Positions 45,230 to 53,833 of a stretch of 64,000 nucleotides of DNA are shown here, one piece after another (position 1 is the first letter of the stretch; each line of letters starts with the position of its first letter). The notes under the pieces were generated by a model. It was not told where the DNA came from. It did not search any database and saw only the letters and a program-made list of their open reading frames with translations. The stretch is from Clostridium aquiflavi (GTDB lineage: Bacteria; Bacillota; Clostridia; Clostridiales; Clostridiaceae), in the NCBI RefSeq assembly GCF_031344075.1, contig NZ_JAVJAN010000018.1:7712-71711 (forward strand), given 5' to 3'. The position numbers and the translations under genes were made by a program.

Positions 45230-45922
45230 TTATTTATGTCTTGGGTCCATTAATTCAGCAGCGTCAGCAACTCTTCCGTATTGACCTCTAGCTTCTTCTA
45301 ATGCTTTATTAGCATCCATACCCTTGCCTATGTTTTCCATCATTTTTCCTAAATTAACGAATTTATATCCGATAATTTCTTTGTCTTCATCTAAAGCTAC
45401 GTCAGTAACGTATCCTTCAGCCATTTCTAAGTATCTAGGTCCTTTAGCAAGAGTTCCGTACATAGTACCAACTTGAGATCTTAGACCTTTTCCTAAATCT
45501 TCAAGACCTGCTCCTACTGGTAATCCACCTTCTGAGAACGCAGTTTGAGTTCTTCCATAAACTATTTGTAAGAATAATTCTCTCATAGCTGTGTTTATAG
45601 CGTCACAAACTAAATCTGTGTTTAATGCTTCTAATATAGTCTTTCCTGGTAATATTTCTGAAGCCATTGCAGCTGAATGAGTCATTCCTGAACATCCTAT
45701 TGTTTCTACTAAAGCTTCTTCGATTATACCGTCCTTAACATTTAGAGTTAATTTACAAGCTCCTTGTTGTGGTGCACACCAACCTATTCCATGAGTTAAT
45801 CCTGATATATCAGTTACTTCTTTAGATTGTACCCATTTTCCTTCTGCAGGAATTGGTGCTGGTCCGTGATTAGGACCCTTAGCAACTACACACATTTCTT
45901 CAACTTCTTTTGAATACATCAT
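45230..45922 (-). CDS. NifU/IscU-like iron-sulfur scaffold-type protein
   Basis: 230 residues. The N-terminal two thirds follow the IscU/NifU-N fold (IGWCAPQQGACKLTLNVKDGII, ALVETIGCSGMTHSAAMASEIL), with conserved Cys in GWCAP, GAC and GCSGM; a longer C-terminal helical part (ANKALEEARGQYGRVADAAEL) is specific to the version paired with GGGtGRT. It probably binds a metal cluster. First gene of the operon, with a clear promoter and a structured leader. Confidence 0.88.
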   Translation of the reverse strand: MMYSKEVEEMCVVAKGPNHGPAPIPAEGKWVQSKEVTDISGLTHGIGWCAPQQGACKLTLNVKDGIIEEALVETIGCSGMTHSAAMASEILPGKTILEALNTDLVCDAINTAMRELFLQIVYGRTQTAFSEGGLPVGAGLEDLGKGLRSQVGTMYGTLAKGPRYLEMAEGYVTDVALDEDKEIIGYKFVNLGKMMENIGKGMDANKALEEARGQYGRVADAAELMDPRHK

Positions 45923-46000
45923 ATAAATTTGCTCCTCTCCCTAATTAATAGATAAGTACTATAATAAAAACTTAAAATTTATCTTTTTTAATATAGTACT

Positions 46001-46035
46001 GGGCTTAAAAACATCCCACCGGGATATCAATGCCC
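46001..46035 (-). promoter_or_regulatory. Structured 5' leader element of the NifU-like/GGGtGRT operon
   Basis: GGGC/GCCC outer stem, unpaired ATTGAT and GTTTTTAA sides, then ATCCC-GGT-GGGAT hairpin (minus strand). It lies exactly where transcription should begin, so the mRNA would start with this bulged hairpin. It may stabilise the mRNA or sense a ligand; no known riboswitch class is recognised. Confidence 0.5.
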
Positions 46036-46042
46036 TATTCCT

Positions 46043-46071
46043 ATTCTAGCAAATGATTTATTATGTAACAA
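46043..46071 (-). promoter_or_regulatory. Sigma-A promoter of the NifU-like/GGGtGRT operon
   Basis: Minus strand TTGTTA (46066-46071), 17-base spacer, TAGAAT (46043-46048). Confidence 0.7.
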
Positions 46072-46115
46072 CCTTTATTTAAAAATTTTGATAAAAAAAA
46101 CTTAAAAGATTTAAC

Positions 46116-46144
46116 TTGAATTATATTTTATACTATGGTAAAAT
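46116..46144 (+). promoter_or_regulatory. Promoter of the tRNA-Leu gene
   Basis: TTGAAT at 46116-46121, 17-base spacer, TAAAAT at 46139-46144, 25 bases before the tRNA. Confidence 0.65.
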
Positions 46145-46169
46145 ATCACTTGTTCAACAATATGAATAT

Positions 46170-46256
46170 GCCGCTATGATGGAATTGGCAGACGTGGTGG
46201 ACTCAAAATCCTCTGGTAGTGATATCGTGCCGGTTCGAATCCGGCTAGCGGCACCA
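46170..46256 (+). tRNA. tRNA-Leu (anticodon CAA)
   Basis: Acceptor stem GCCGCTA / TAGCGGC with encoded CCA, a long variable arm as in class II tRNAs, T-arm GCCGGTTCGAATCCGGC, and anticodon loop CTCAAAA with CAA at positions 34-36. Reads UUG codons. Monocistronic with its own promoter and a terminator. Confidence 0.97.
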
Positions 46257-46269
46257 TTTATTTATAAGA

Positions 46270-46315
46270 ATGGCTGTATTACTTGGTTTAAATACCTTGT
46301 AGTACAGCCATTTTT
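46270..46315 (+). terminator. Terminator of the tRNA-Leu gene
   Basis: ATGGCTGTA / TACAGCCAT stem followed by TTTT. Confidence 0.85.
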
Positions 46316-46361
46316 CTTTGTTTACTAATTTTTATTTATTGAATATTTCTAAAAGTTACTA

Positions 46362-46619
46362 TTAATGAACAAGTAATTTTTTTATTTCTCTTACTTCTTC
46401 TATTGTAAGTCCTACTCCTTGTGCCACTATTTCTTCACTTACTCCAAGCTTTAAAAGATTTTCTGCTGATTTCTTTGCTTTTATTTCTTCACCTTTTTCT
46501 ATTCCTTTTTCTATTCCCCTTTTTTCAACTTCAGGATCATATAAAGTTTTAGTCATCTTTAATACCTCCTCATTAAGCTTTTTATCATCATCATATTTAT
46601 CATTTAAATATTCAAACAA
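46362..46619 (-). pseudogene. C-terminal fragment of an Rpn-family nuclease (PD-(D/E)XK transposase-like)
   Basis: 85 codons: FEYLNDKYDDDKKLNEEVLK, KTLYDPEVEKRGIEKGIEKG and a C-terminal helical LLKLGVSEEIVAQGVGLT. This is the standard tail of the large Rpn family found in dozens of copies in clostridia; the N-terminal nuclease domain (about 230 residues) is missing. The 5' flank is a repeat element that may have caused the loss. Confidence 0.75.
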
Positions 46620-46635
46620 GTTACCTATAACTACG

Positions 46636-46762
46636 AGAATTTCTGAGGAACGTATTTCCTATGGAAATGCGGGCTATGTTGCTAATCTCATTCCTCGCTA
46701 AGCAACATATTCCTCTCCCCAAAACAACATCTAAAGTTCTATTTTACCCCCTTAGAAATTCT
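46636..46762. repeat. 127-bp structured intergenic repeat with terminal inverted repeats
   Basis: Ends AGAATTTCTGAGG and CCTTAGAAATTCT are complementary with one mismatch. Inside are a TATTTCC/GGAAATG hairpin and a TATGTTGCT/AGCAACATA stem. GC-richer than its surroundings and non-coding. Looks like a small mobile or RNA-forming element. The rest of 46763-46988 is AT-rich and empty. Confidence 0.65.
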
Positions 46763-46988
46763 AAGCACCTTTACATTTACAAAATATGTTATAATCAATT
46801 TATTATAGAGATACATTTCAAAGCAAATAAAAAAAATACACTAAAGTCATATTAATGAACTTTATATAAATAAAAAGATACATTTTATATAAAATCAATT
46901 AATATATAAATAACTTCAAAACCGAGTAATTTCCTATTATATACCTTACACACATAAATCTATGAGTAAAAATTTTTAGGAGGAAAAT

Positions 46989-47747
46989 ATGTTTTATAAA
47001 GAAATAAAAGATTTATTAAATAAATTAGATAGTACCAATATTGAAGATCTAAAGCCAACTTTAACAAGAAAAGTTAATGAGCTTATTTTAAACATAAATG
47101 ATGATAATATGTCTGATTGTGAGTTAGAAGAACTATGTGATTTCTTTATAACTAGAGAAACATTAAGAGAAGATGCAAGACAAGATGATTCATTAATGGA
47201 AGGGATACTTATAGAGAATTTCATTAAAGCATTTGATGAATTTATAGCTGAAATTAATACTGGTGAATATATTTCAGATGCTATTGACTTAACCAATACT
47301 GCTATAAGAAGCATTGGAGGAATTGCACGAGGATTTAGGTTAATGAAAAAATACGCTCCAAAAGAAGGTGTTATTAACAATACTCCGTATTTAATAGAGT
47401 TAAAAGATGAATTTTATAAACAGTTACGATCATATGGAGCCAAAGGACTTTATGAAGAACACTTTGTAATATGTGGCCTTATTAATACCATAAAATTTGA
47501 CTTAGAAGAGCAATCACAAGAACATGGAAGATACATTATTTCCTTTCTTACAGATTATGAAACACAAAAATTAAAAAGTTTTGAGGAATTTGAAAATGAA
47601 CCTCATTTAAATGAATCTAAAATTAAAATGAAACGTGAGTTTGGAATAGAGCTTCAAAGAAGAATTTATTCATGGGATAACTTAACAAAAAAACTAACAG
47701 ATCATTACTATTTAGAAAGTCTATATAAAGAAGAATGTGGTGATTAA
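46989..47747 (+). CDS. Hypothetical helical protein (252 aa)
   Basis: Unrecognised. Soluble, acidic, almost all helical; landmarks ELEELCDFFITRETLREDAR, TNTAIRSIGGIARGFRLMKK, LYEEHFVICGLINTIKFDLE and a C-terminal RREFGIEL-like stretch KMKREFGIELQRRIYSWD. No signal peptide. Strong AGGAGGAAAAT ribosome site, so it is likely expressed. Followed by a long AT-rich hairpin. Confidence 0.7.
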   Translation: MFYKEIKDLLNKLDSTNIEDLKPTLTRKVNELILNINDDNMSDCELEELCDFFITRETLREDARQDDSLMEGILIENFIKAFDEFIAEINTGEYISDAIDLTNTAIRSIGGIARGFRLMKKYAPKEGVINNTPYLIELKDEFYKQLRSYGAKGLYEEHFVICGLINTIKFDLEEQSQEHGRYIISFLTDYETQKLKSFEEFENEPHLNESKIKMKREFGIELQRRIYSWDNLTKKLTDHYYLESLYKEECGD

Positions 47748-47788
47748 ACACGCATCACATAAGCAAATTCTTAAATTCTAAAATTTAT

Positions 47789-47843
47789 TTATTCTAAAAA
47801 TCTAAACTTCTTTTCTTCTTAAGAATTTTAGATTTTTAGAATT
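47789..47843. other. Long AT-rich hairpin
   Basis: TTCTAAAAATCTAAA-type arm pairs with TTTAGATTTTTAGAA over about 20 bases (one mismatch). Possible end of the 252-residue gene's transcript. Confidence 0.5.
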
Positions 47844-47985
47844 TAATACAATTACTACTATTTTTAATGAATTGGAGAAAAATATAATACGGAATCTCTT
47901 TCTTACAAACTAAATCACGCTCTTCATTCTACTTTTTAACTCTTGCCATTTCTTTTGCATTTTCACATATAATTAATATAAAAAT

Positions 47986-48035
47986 AAAAGACTGTAATAA
48001 GATTTATTTCTATACAAATCTCATTACAGTCTTTT
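47986..48035. terminator. Terminator of the DUF1846 gene
   Basis: 20-base arms (47986-48005 with 48016-48035) paired with one mismatch; A/T runs outside. A solitary repeat end (GCTCTGTTTTAAAT, like the ends of the 11055 element) lies at about 48058. Confidence 0.8.
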
Positions 48036-48078
48036 GATATTTTAATTTTTAACTAAAGCTCTGTTTTAAATAAACAAT

Positions 48079-49587
48079 TTAGTTATTATAATAAAGACTT
48101 TCTGATGGATAATTAGGATCACATGTAACATCTATTCCTAATTTTCCTAAAGTTGTATCATCTGCTCTTAATAATATAGTTGTAGCGTGAGCTTGACAAC
48201 CTCTTAATAAAGGTAATTTTTCCATAGCAACTTGTGCTGTTGGATTTGTTGCTGCTGAAATACTTAACGCTGTAAGAACTTCTTCACAATTTAATGATAT
48301 ATTCTTTTCATTAAAAGTCTTAGACTTTAAGTTCATTATTGGTTCTAATATAACAGGTGAAATTAAGTATATATCATCTGAAATATTAGCTAAATATTTT
48401 ATAGCATTAATTGTTACAGCTGCAGCCCCATCCATTAAATCTGAGCTCTTTCCTGTTAAAATTGTTCCATCATTTAATTCTAATGCTACTACTGGACAAA
48501 TTTCATTTTCATCTGTAGCCATCTTTAATTTCGCAGATTTTTCTCTAGCTGGAAGAACAACTTTTCTATCAGTTTCTTTTAAGTCTACTTCTTCCATTAT
48601 TAATTTAGATCTGTCGAAAGTTTCTTTATCTGCATATCCTTTTTTATAATCACAACCAGTTTTAAAATATCTTCTTATTATTTCTTGCTTTGATGCTTCT
48701 TTAACTGCATCATCATCAACTATTCCAAATCCAACTCTATTAACGCCCATATCAGTTGGTGATTTATAAATAGATTCTTTACCTGTAATCTTTTCTATTA
48801 TTCTCTTTAATACTGGAAAGCTTTCAATATCTCTGTTGTAATTTACAGTAACCTTATTGTATGCATCCATATGGAATGAATCAAGCATATTAACGTCCTT
48901 TAAATCAACTGTTGCAGCTTCATATGCAATGTTTAATGGGTGTTTTAATGGAACATTCCATACTGGGAATGTTTCAAACTTAGAATATCCCGCAGCATTT
49001 CCCCTTTTTGATTCATGGTATAATTGACTAAGACAAGTAGCAAGTTTTCCACTACCAGGACCTGGTGCTGTTACAACTACTATTGGTTTTGTAGTTTCAA
49101 TATATGGATTTTGTCCGTAACCTTCTTCACTAACTATTGTATCAACATCTGTTGGATATCCTTTTGTTGATTTATGCTTATAAACTTTGATGCCTCTTCT
49201 TTCAAGCTTATTTATAAATACTGTAGTCGCTGGTTGACCATTATATCTTGTAATAACTACACTATTAACTTCTAATTCATAAGTTCTTAAGTCATCAATA
49301 AGTCTTAAGACATCCATATCATATGTAATACCAAAATCGCCTCTTATTTTGTTTCTTTCTATATCTCCTGCATAAACACATATTACTACTTCAACTTTTT
49401 CTTTTAACTTGTGCAGTAATTTAATCTTTGCATTTTCATCAAATCCTGGAAGAACTCTCATTGCATGTCTATCATTAAAAAGTTTGCCACCAAATTCTAA
49501 ATATAGCTTATCATAGCTATCAACTCTCTCTAAGATATACTTTGATTGTTCCTCTAAATATTTTTCATGATCAAATCCTATTTTCAT
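48079..49587 (-). CDS. DUF1846 domain protein
   Basis: 502 residues, full length for DUF1846. Landmarks: KLYLEFGGKLFNDRHAMRVL at the N-terminus, VVTAPGPGSGKLATCLSQLYH (P-loop-like GPGSGK, about residues 174-180) and PTDMGVNRVGFGI. The family is highly conserved in Firmicutes and Actinobacteria; structures show a nucleotide-binding-like fold but the reaction is unknown. Single gene. The 49588-50102 gap upstream holds no gene, only an 18-codon remnant on the minus strand near 49750 and a TTCTCCAAA/TTTGGAGAA hairpin (about 50001-50057). Confidence 0.9.
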   Translation of the reverse strand: MKIGFDHEKYLEEQSKYILERVDSYDKLYLEFGGKLFNDRHAMRVLPGFDENAKIKLLHKLKEKVEVVICVYAGDIERNKIRGDFGITYDMDVLRLIDDLRTYELEVNSVVITRYNGQPATTVFINKLERRGIKVYKHKSTKGYPTDVDTIVSEEGYGQNPYIETTKPIVVVTAPGPGSGKLATCLSQLYHESKRGNAAGYSKFETFPVWNVPLKHPLNIAYEAATVDLKDVNMLDSFHMDAYNKVTVNYNRDIESFPVLKRIIEKITGKESIYKSPTDMGVNRVGFGIVDDDAVKEASKQEIIRRYFKTGCDYKKGYADKETFDRSKLIMEEVDLKETDRKVVLPAREKSAKLKMATDENEICPVVALELNDGTILTGKSSDLMDGAAAVTINAIKYLANISDDIYLISPVILEPIMNLKSKTFNEKNISLNCEEVLTALSISAATNPTAQVAMEKLPLLRGCQAHATTILLRADDTTLGKLGIDVTCDPNYPSESLYYNN

Positions 49588-50102
49588 TATGTTACCTCAC
49601 TCACTTCTTGCTTACTAAAAATTCATTATTACATTATTTCATAAAATAAGGTCATTGTAAATTTAATTTTTTCCACTTTATGAAATTTTAAATTAGCTTA
49701 ATCTTGCTTGTATCATATCACCATAAATTCCCATCAACGCTAAAGTCATACTACATCAAACAAAAGTAATAAATCTTTTAATTTAATTCTTGATAAATTA
49801 TTTTTTATATACAGCTTTTAAATTTTTTATATTCATAATTTTATATTTCCCTGTAATTGTTCACATAATTTATAAAAACAAAAAATATATTTAATATTAA
49901 AAACAACATATAATTGGTTTAATAAATATAAGTACATTGATTATGTTGATATGTATAAATAAATTATATTAAATATAATAATATGTGTTAAATATTGCAA
50001 TTCTCCAAAACCTTAAATAAAACTATAATAAGTTTGTATTTTTTTATTTGGAGAACTTATTTTTTTAAAAGTATATGAATTTTTAAATATTCACCTATTA
50101 AG

Positions 50103-50612
50103 TTAAGAGAAAAGGTTCATCTTTTCTTTTATTTGTTCCCAAGAAATAGGAGTATAATTTATACGTTCTACACATGCACAAAATGATTGTTTTGAATAAT
50201 CAACATACATTTCATTTCCATGTACATGACCATAAATATTGGCATAAGGCATATTTTTATTTAAATATAATGGTTTATGTGAAATCATCCAGAATTCATC
50301 CAAAATTATTGGATATTGATATACCTTCTTAAATCCGCATTCATAATAATATTCTTCTGAATTACTGTCATGATTGCCAACAATCAAGATCTTTTGCCCT
50401 TTTAATTTATTACATATCTCTGTAGTCTTTTCCTTAGGATAAAGAGAAAAATCACCTATCATAAAAACTGTATCATCATCTGTTACAACAGAATTCCATC
50501 TATTAATTAATTCTATATCCATTTCTTCTACATTAGCAAATGGTCTTTGTTCATAATCAATAATCTGACTATCTCCAAAATGAGTATCTCCTATAAAAAA
50601 TATCTTTTTCAT
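50103..50612 (-). CDS. Metallophosphoesterase (calcineurin-like)
   Basis: 169 residues. Metal-ligand motifs in order: GDTHFGDSQII, FMIGDFSLYP, IVGNHDSN, ISHKPLY, YGHVHGNE. This small single-domain group includes phosphodiesterases acting on nucleotides or nucleic acids. It starts ATG behind AAGGAG, immediately downstream of an M-box riboswitch and its terminator, so expression should rise when Mg2+ is scarce. This is unusual because M-boxes normally control Mg2+ transporters. Confidence 0.9.
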   Translation of the reverse strand: MKKIFFIGDTHFGDSQIIDYEQRPFANVEEMDIELINRWNSVVTDDDTVFMIGDFSLYPKEKTTEICNKLKGQKILIVGNHDSNSEEYYYECGFKKVYQYPIILDEFWMISHKPLYLNKNMPYANIYGHVHGNEMYVDYSKQSFCACVERINYTPISWEQIKEKMNLFS

Positions 50613-50629
50613 TGTATCTCCTTATAAAA

Positions 50630-50835
50630 TAAAAATCCTCGCTCAGCTAAAAACTGAACGAGGACATAAAATACACGTTATAAATAAACCTTTCGTTAAA
50701 GCTTTAGCTTCATAGGGCAATGAAATTGCATTAGAATACGCCTTAAAATCAACGTATCCTGCTAACCTTCTCATAGTGTCTCCACTACTCCGAGGCAGCA
50801 ACCAGTATCCCTATGGTAACCTCACCTACTGATTC
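50630..50835 (-). ncRNA. M-box (ykoK) Mg2+ riboswitch with terminator
   Basis: The minus strand carries the M-box core: GTAGGTGAGG (50820-50829), GGGATAC, GCTGCC, and the 3' part CCTATGAAGC, AAAGCTTTAACGAAAGG (ending about 50689). A terminator hairpin TCCTCG...CGAGGA with a T-run follows (50630-50664), right before the metallophosphoesterase gene. At high Mg2+ the terminator should form and switch the gene off. Confidence 0.85.
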
Positions 50836-50982
50836 TTATTCAATTGTTATAATTTTTTTAATATTATATTAGTATATGTACCTGCATGAAATTTGTCAAC
50901 AACTTTATTAGCAATTGGTTTCAATACTTCCCTTAACTTTATCTAATATTATTATTTTGGGAATATTTTTCAATCTTTTACT

Positions 50983-51642
50983 TTATTTTTTATTTAGGCA
51001 ACTTTGTATCATTTGTTGTGTTGGGCAAGTTCCTTGACAAGTTCCTTTACCATTAAATGAATTTTGACCTTCTATAACTTTAACGTTTGAACATTGATTT
51101 TCTGCACTAGTGCATCCGTTTGCTGAGTTTGTACAGTCAGTGTTACATTTGTTATCTGATCCATTTGCGCAAGAATTTGAACAATTATTTTCTGAATTTG
51201 TACAATCAGTGCTACATGTATTATCTGACGTGTTTGCACAAGAATTTGTGCAATTATTTGTAGATTTCGCTTCTTTTTCACCTGAATTCACTGTAGCTTC
51301 ATTACTAGTCTCAGGCACTGCTGTATTTGTAGATTCTGCTTTTTGATCATTAACTTCTGTATTAACTTCTGTATTAACTTCTGTATTACCTTTAGTAGCT
51401 TCATTACTTACCTTAGATGCTGCTGCATCTGTAGATTCTACTTTTTGATCATTAGCTTCTGGAATTACTTGATTAACTTCTGTATTTGCATCTTTAGACT
51501 CTGTATCCTCTTTAGTACCTTCAATTGCTTGTGTAGTTACTGCTTGTGCACTTACATTTCTAGTACAAGCAAAACTTGCTGTTCCTCCAATTAATAACGT
51601 ACTAACTACAGATAAAATCACAATAAACTTCTTTTTATTCAT
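50983..51642 (-). CDS. Secreted cysteine-rich repeat protein
   Basis: 219 residues. Signal peptide 1-32 (TLLIGGTASFA, cut before or after VSAQA). A disordered Thr/Glu/Asn-rich region (about 35-125, with NTEV three times) leads to a cysteine-rich part with about 13 Cys: two tandem copies of CTNSCANxSDNxCxTDC and a tail GTCQGTCPTQQMIQSC. The Cys spacing suggests disulfide bonds or metal binding outside the cell. Transcribed in the same direction as, and just downstream of, the CcdA-TlpA and thioredoxin genes, so it could be their substrate (inference). Confidence 0.75.
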   Translation of the reverse strand: MNKKKFIVILSVVSTLLIGGTASFACTRNVSAQAVTTQAIEGTKEDTESKDANTEVNQVIPEANDQKVESTDAAASKVSNEATKGNTEVNTEVNTEVNDQKAESTNTAVPETSNEATVNSGEKEAKSTNNCTNSCANTSDNTCSTDCTNSENNCSNSCANGSDNKCNTDCTNSANGCTSAENQCSNVKVIEGQNSFNGKGTCQGTCPTQQMIQSCLNKK

Positions 51643-51912
51643 GTTAATTCCCCTTTTAATTTAAATTTAGTAACTTAAAAAATTACTATTTTTAATTTTG
51701 AAGTTGTTACTTGTTTTATGTTCCTCAACTTCATGACCTTATTATAATTAAAAATTTCACTTAAATATATAGTTGATAATTGGACAATCTAATATAAACT
51801 TCCTGTATATCCTTAGATTCTTTTTCAAAAATTGTTTGATTTTTCTTATAATTCCCTTAACCTTAAAACAAAATGTCCTATAGCTTATCTTAAATTTAAT
51901 ATTAATTTTTTT

Positions 51913-53217
51913 CTATCTATTTTCTTTGGTTTCATTTATTATGCTTTTCATTTGTTCCTTGCTTAAAGCACCATTTACATAGCCATAAACATTTCCATCT
52001 TTATCTATCATAAATGTAGTTGGTAAAGACATTATTCTATAATTATTAAATACCTCTCCACTCTCATCAAAAACTACTGGGAATGTATATTCCTGCTCAT
52101 TTAAGAATTGTTTAATTCCTTCTATGTCCTTTTCTTCTCCACCTGGTTGAGCTAATCCTAAGATAATAACATCATCTTTATTATAATTAAATTCTTTATA
52201 CAGCTCTTCTATATGAGGCATCTCCCTACGACATGGCGGACACCATGTTGCCCAGAAATTTAAAAATACAGTTTTACCTTTATAATCAGATAATTTATGA
52301 ACATTTCCATACTGATCCTTTAACGTAAAATCAAATGATGGTTGCAAAGGTTCCTTTTCTATATCTTCATTACTTGAATTTGTACTATTAGAATTATTTC
52401 TTTCTTCTGATTCTTTAATATATTGTTCTTCTCTTTTAATTTCTTCTTTTTCTTCTGAGGTTAATTTAGTATTTTCATTACTTCCTACTTGATTTAAATA
52501 ACCTGTAACATTATTTAACCATCCTGTAAAAGTCATTACTCCCATAATTATCATTAGGACTCCACCTATTTTTATTGTATACTTCATAACATTTTTATTA
52601 TTTTTTATAAAATTTAAAGCTTGAGTTGTAAAAAGACCTAATATTAAAAATGGTATTACAAAGCCTAAGCAATATATTAAAACCAATAAATTTCCAATAG
52701 CTGCATCTTTAGCACTTGATGCAAGAATTAAAACTGATGATAATGCTGGACCAACACAAGGTGTCCATGCAAAGCTAAATGTAAATCCCATTATATAAGC
52801 TATTAAGGGATTTACCTTCTTTCCATTTAAGTTTATTTTTAATTTACGTTCTCTTTGCAAAAATTTAAATTCAAAAATTCCCATTTGAAATAAACCTAAA
52901 ATAATTATTATAATTCCACTAATTTTAGTGAAAATCATTTTATTATTATTAAAAAATGTTCCTATTGTGGTAAATGAAATTCCTAATATGAAAAAAGCTG
53001 TTGAAATTCCTAGTACAAAAAATATAGTGTGAAATAATACTTTTTTTCTTTCATAAGTATATGTACCATCATTATTTTGTTTTTTAGCATTTCCTGCTAA
53101 ATACCCAATGTAAAGTGGTATTAAAGGTAATACACAAGGGGATAGAAATGAAACTATCCCCTCAAAAAATACTAATAAATAACTCACATTACTTACAGAG
53201 GTTATTCCTTCAAACAT
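51913..53217 (-). CDS. CcdA-type membrane reductant transporter fused to TlpA/ResA-like thioredoxin domain
   Basis: 434 residues. Residues about 8-245 are six to eight membrane helices of CcdA with its two redox Cys segments (FLSPCVLPLIPLY and FAWTPCVGPALSS). After an acidic Ser/Asn linker (about 248-290) comes an extracellular thioredoxin-fold domain with WCPPCRREMPHI and the cis-Pro LPTTF. It moves electrons from cytoplasmic thioredoxin across the membrane to outside thiols. The thioredoxin gene ends one base upstream, making a complete relay. Confidence 0.93.
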   Translation of the reverse strand: MFEGITSVSNVSYLLVFFEGIVSFLSPCVLPLIPLYIGYLAGNAKKQNNDGTYTYERKKVLFHTIFFVLGISTAFFILGISFTTIGTFFNNNKMIFTKISGIIIIILGLFQMGIFEFKFLQRERKLKINLNGKKVNPLIAYIMGFTFSFAWTPCVGPALSSVLILASSAKDAAIGNLLVLIYCLGFVIPFLILGLFTTQALNFIKNNKNVMKYTIKIGGVLMIIMGVMTFTGWLNNVTGYLNQVGSNENTKLTSEEKEEIKREEQYIKESEERNNSNSTNSSNEDIEKEPLQPSFDFTLKDQYGNVHKLSDYKGKTVFLNFWATWCPPCRREMPHIEELYKEFNYNKDDVIILGLAQPGGEEKDIEGIKQFLNEQEYTFPVVFDESGEVFNNYRIMSLPTTFMIDKDGNVYGYVNGALSKEQMKSIINETKENR

Positions 53218-53218
53218 T

Positions 53219-53536
53219 TTATAAATAAGCCTTTAATTTATTTGTTATATTTTCTTTTGGCATAAATCCAGTTAAGTTTTCTACTGCTTTTCCATCTTTA
53301 AATATTATCATTGTGGGAATAGAAAAAACTCCGTATTTTTGTGCTACTTCTCCACTTTCATCTACATCTAATTTAAACAATTTAGCCTTATCATTAAATT
53401 CGTTACTAACTTCTTCAAAGATAGGTGCTAACATCTTACATGGACCACACCAATTTGCAAAAAAGTCAACCACTACTACTCCCTTAGTATTTTCTACATT
53501 TTCCATAAATTCTCTGCTATTTATAATTTTAGCCAT
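53219..53536 (-). CDS. trxA: Thioredoxin
   Basis: 105 residues from ATG 53536 (GGAGG site nine bases upstream; an ATG further up lacks one). Active site WCGPC at about residues 28-32 and cis-Pro IPTMIIF. Cytoplasmic disulfide reductant, here probably the electron donor for the CcdA-TlpA fusion, whose gene starts one base after its stop. Confidence 0.93.
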   Translation of the reverse strand: MAKIINSREFMENVENTKGVVVVDFFANWCGPCKMLAPIFEEVSNEFNDKAKLFKLDVDESGEVAQKYGVFSIPTMIIFKDGKAVENLTGFMPKENITNKLKAYL

Positions 53537-53833
53537 AATAAAGCCTCCTATCATATTTAAAACATATTATAATTGTATTTGTTAATTTTATTATACTTGT
53601 ATTTCTATAATACTTAAGTGACTTAATCACATTAAATTACTATAAAATACTATATTTATTATTTTAATTATTAGTAGTAATGTTTAAAAATATATCGTCC
53701 TATAAAGCCTATGCAATATATTAATTGGTATTTATCCTCTGTTTTCTCTTTTTTTTCTAAAGTTTCTTGATTTTTGTCCGTATAAATAACCAGCACCAAA
53801 TATTATAACTATACAAAAAAGGGGGAAAATTAA

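Noticed and set aside
49700..49760. 18-codon minus-strand peptide MTLALMGIYGDMIQARLS
   Set aside because: Looks like a gene's C-terminal remnant but too short to assign; no ribosome site.
51072..51281. Alternative-frame ORF within the cysteine-rich protein gene
   Set aside because: A shadow produced by the repetitive DNA; lacks start signals.
53560..53833. Possible VirR-box pair upstream of the cytolysin
   Set aside because: No CCAGTT-type paired motif was found; only a CCAGCACC that does not fit.
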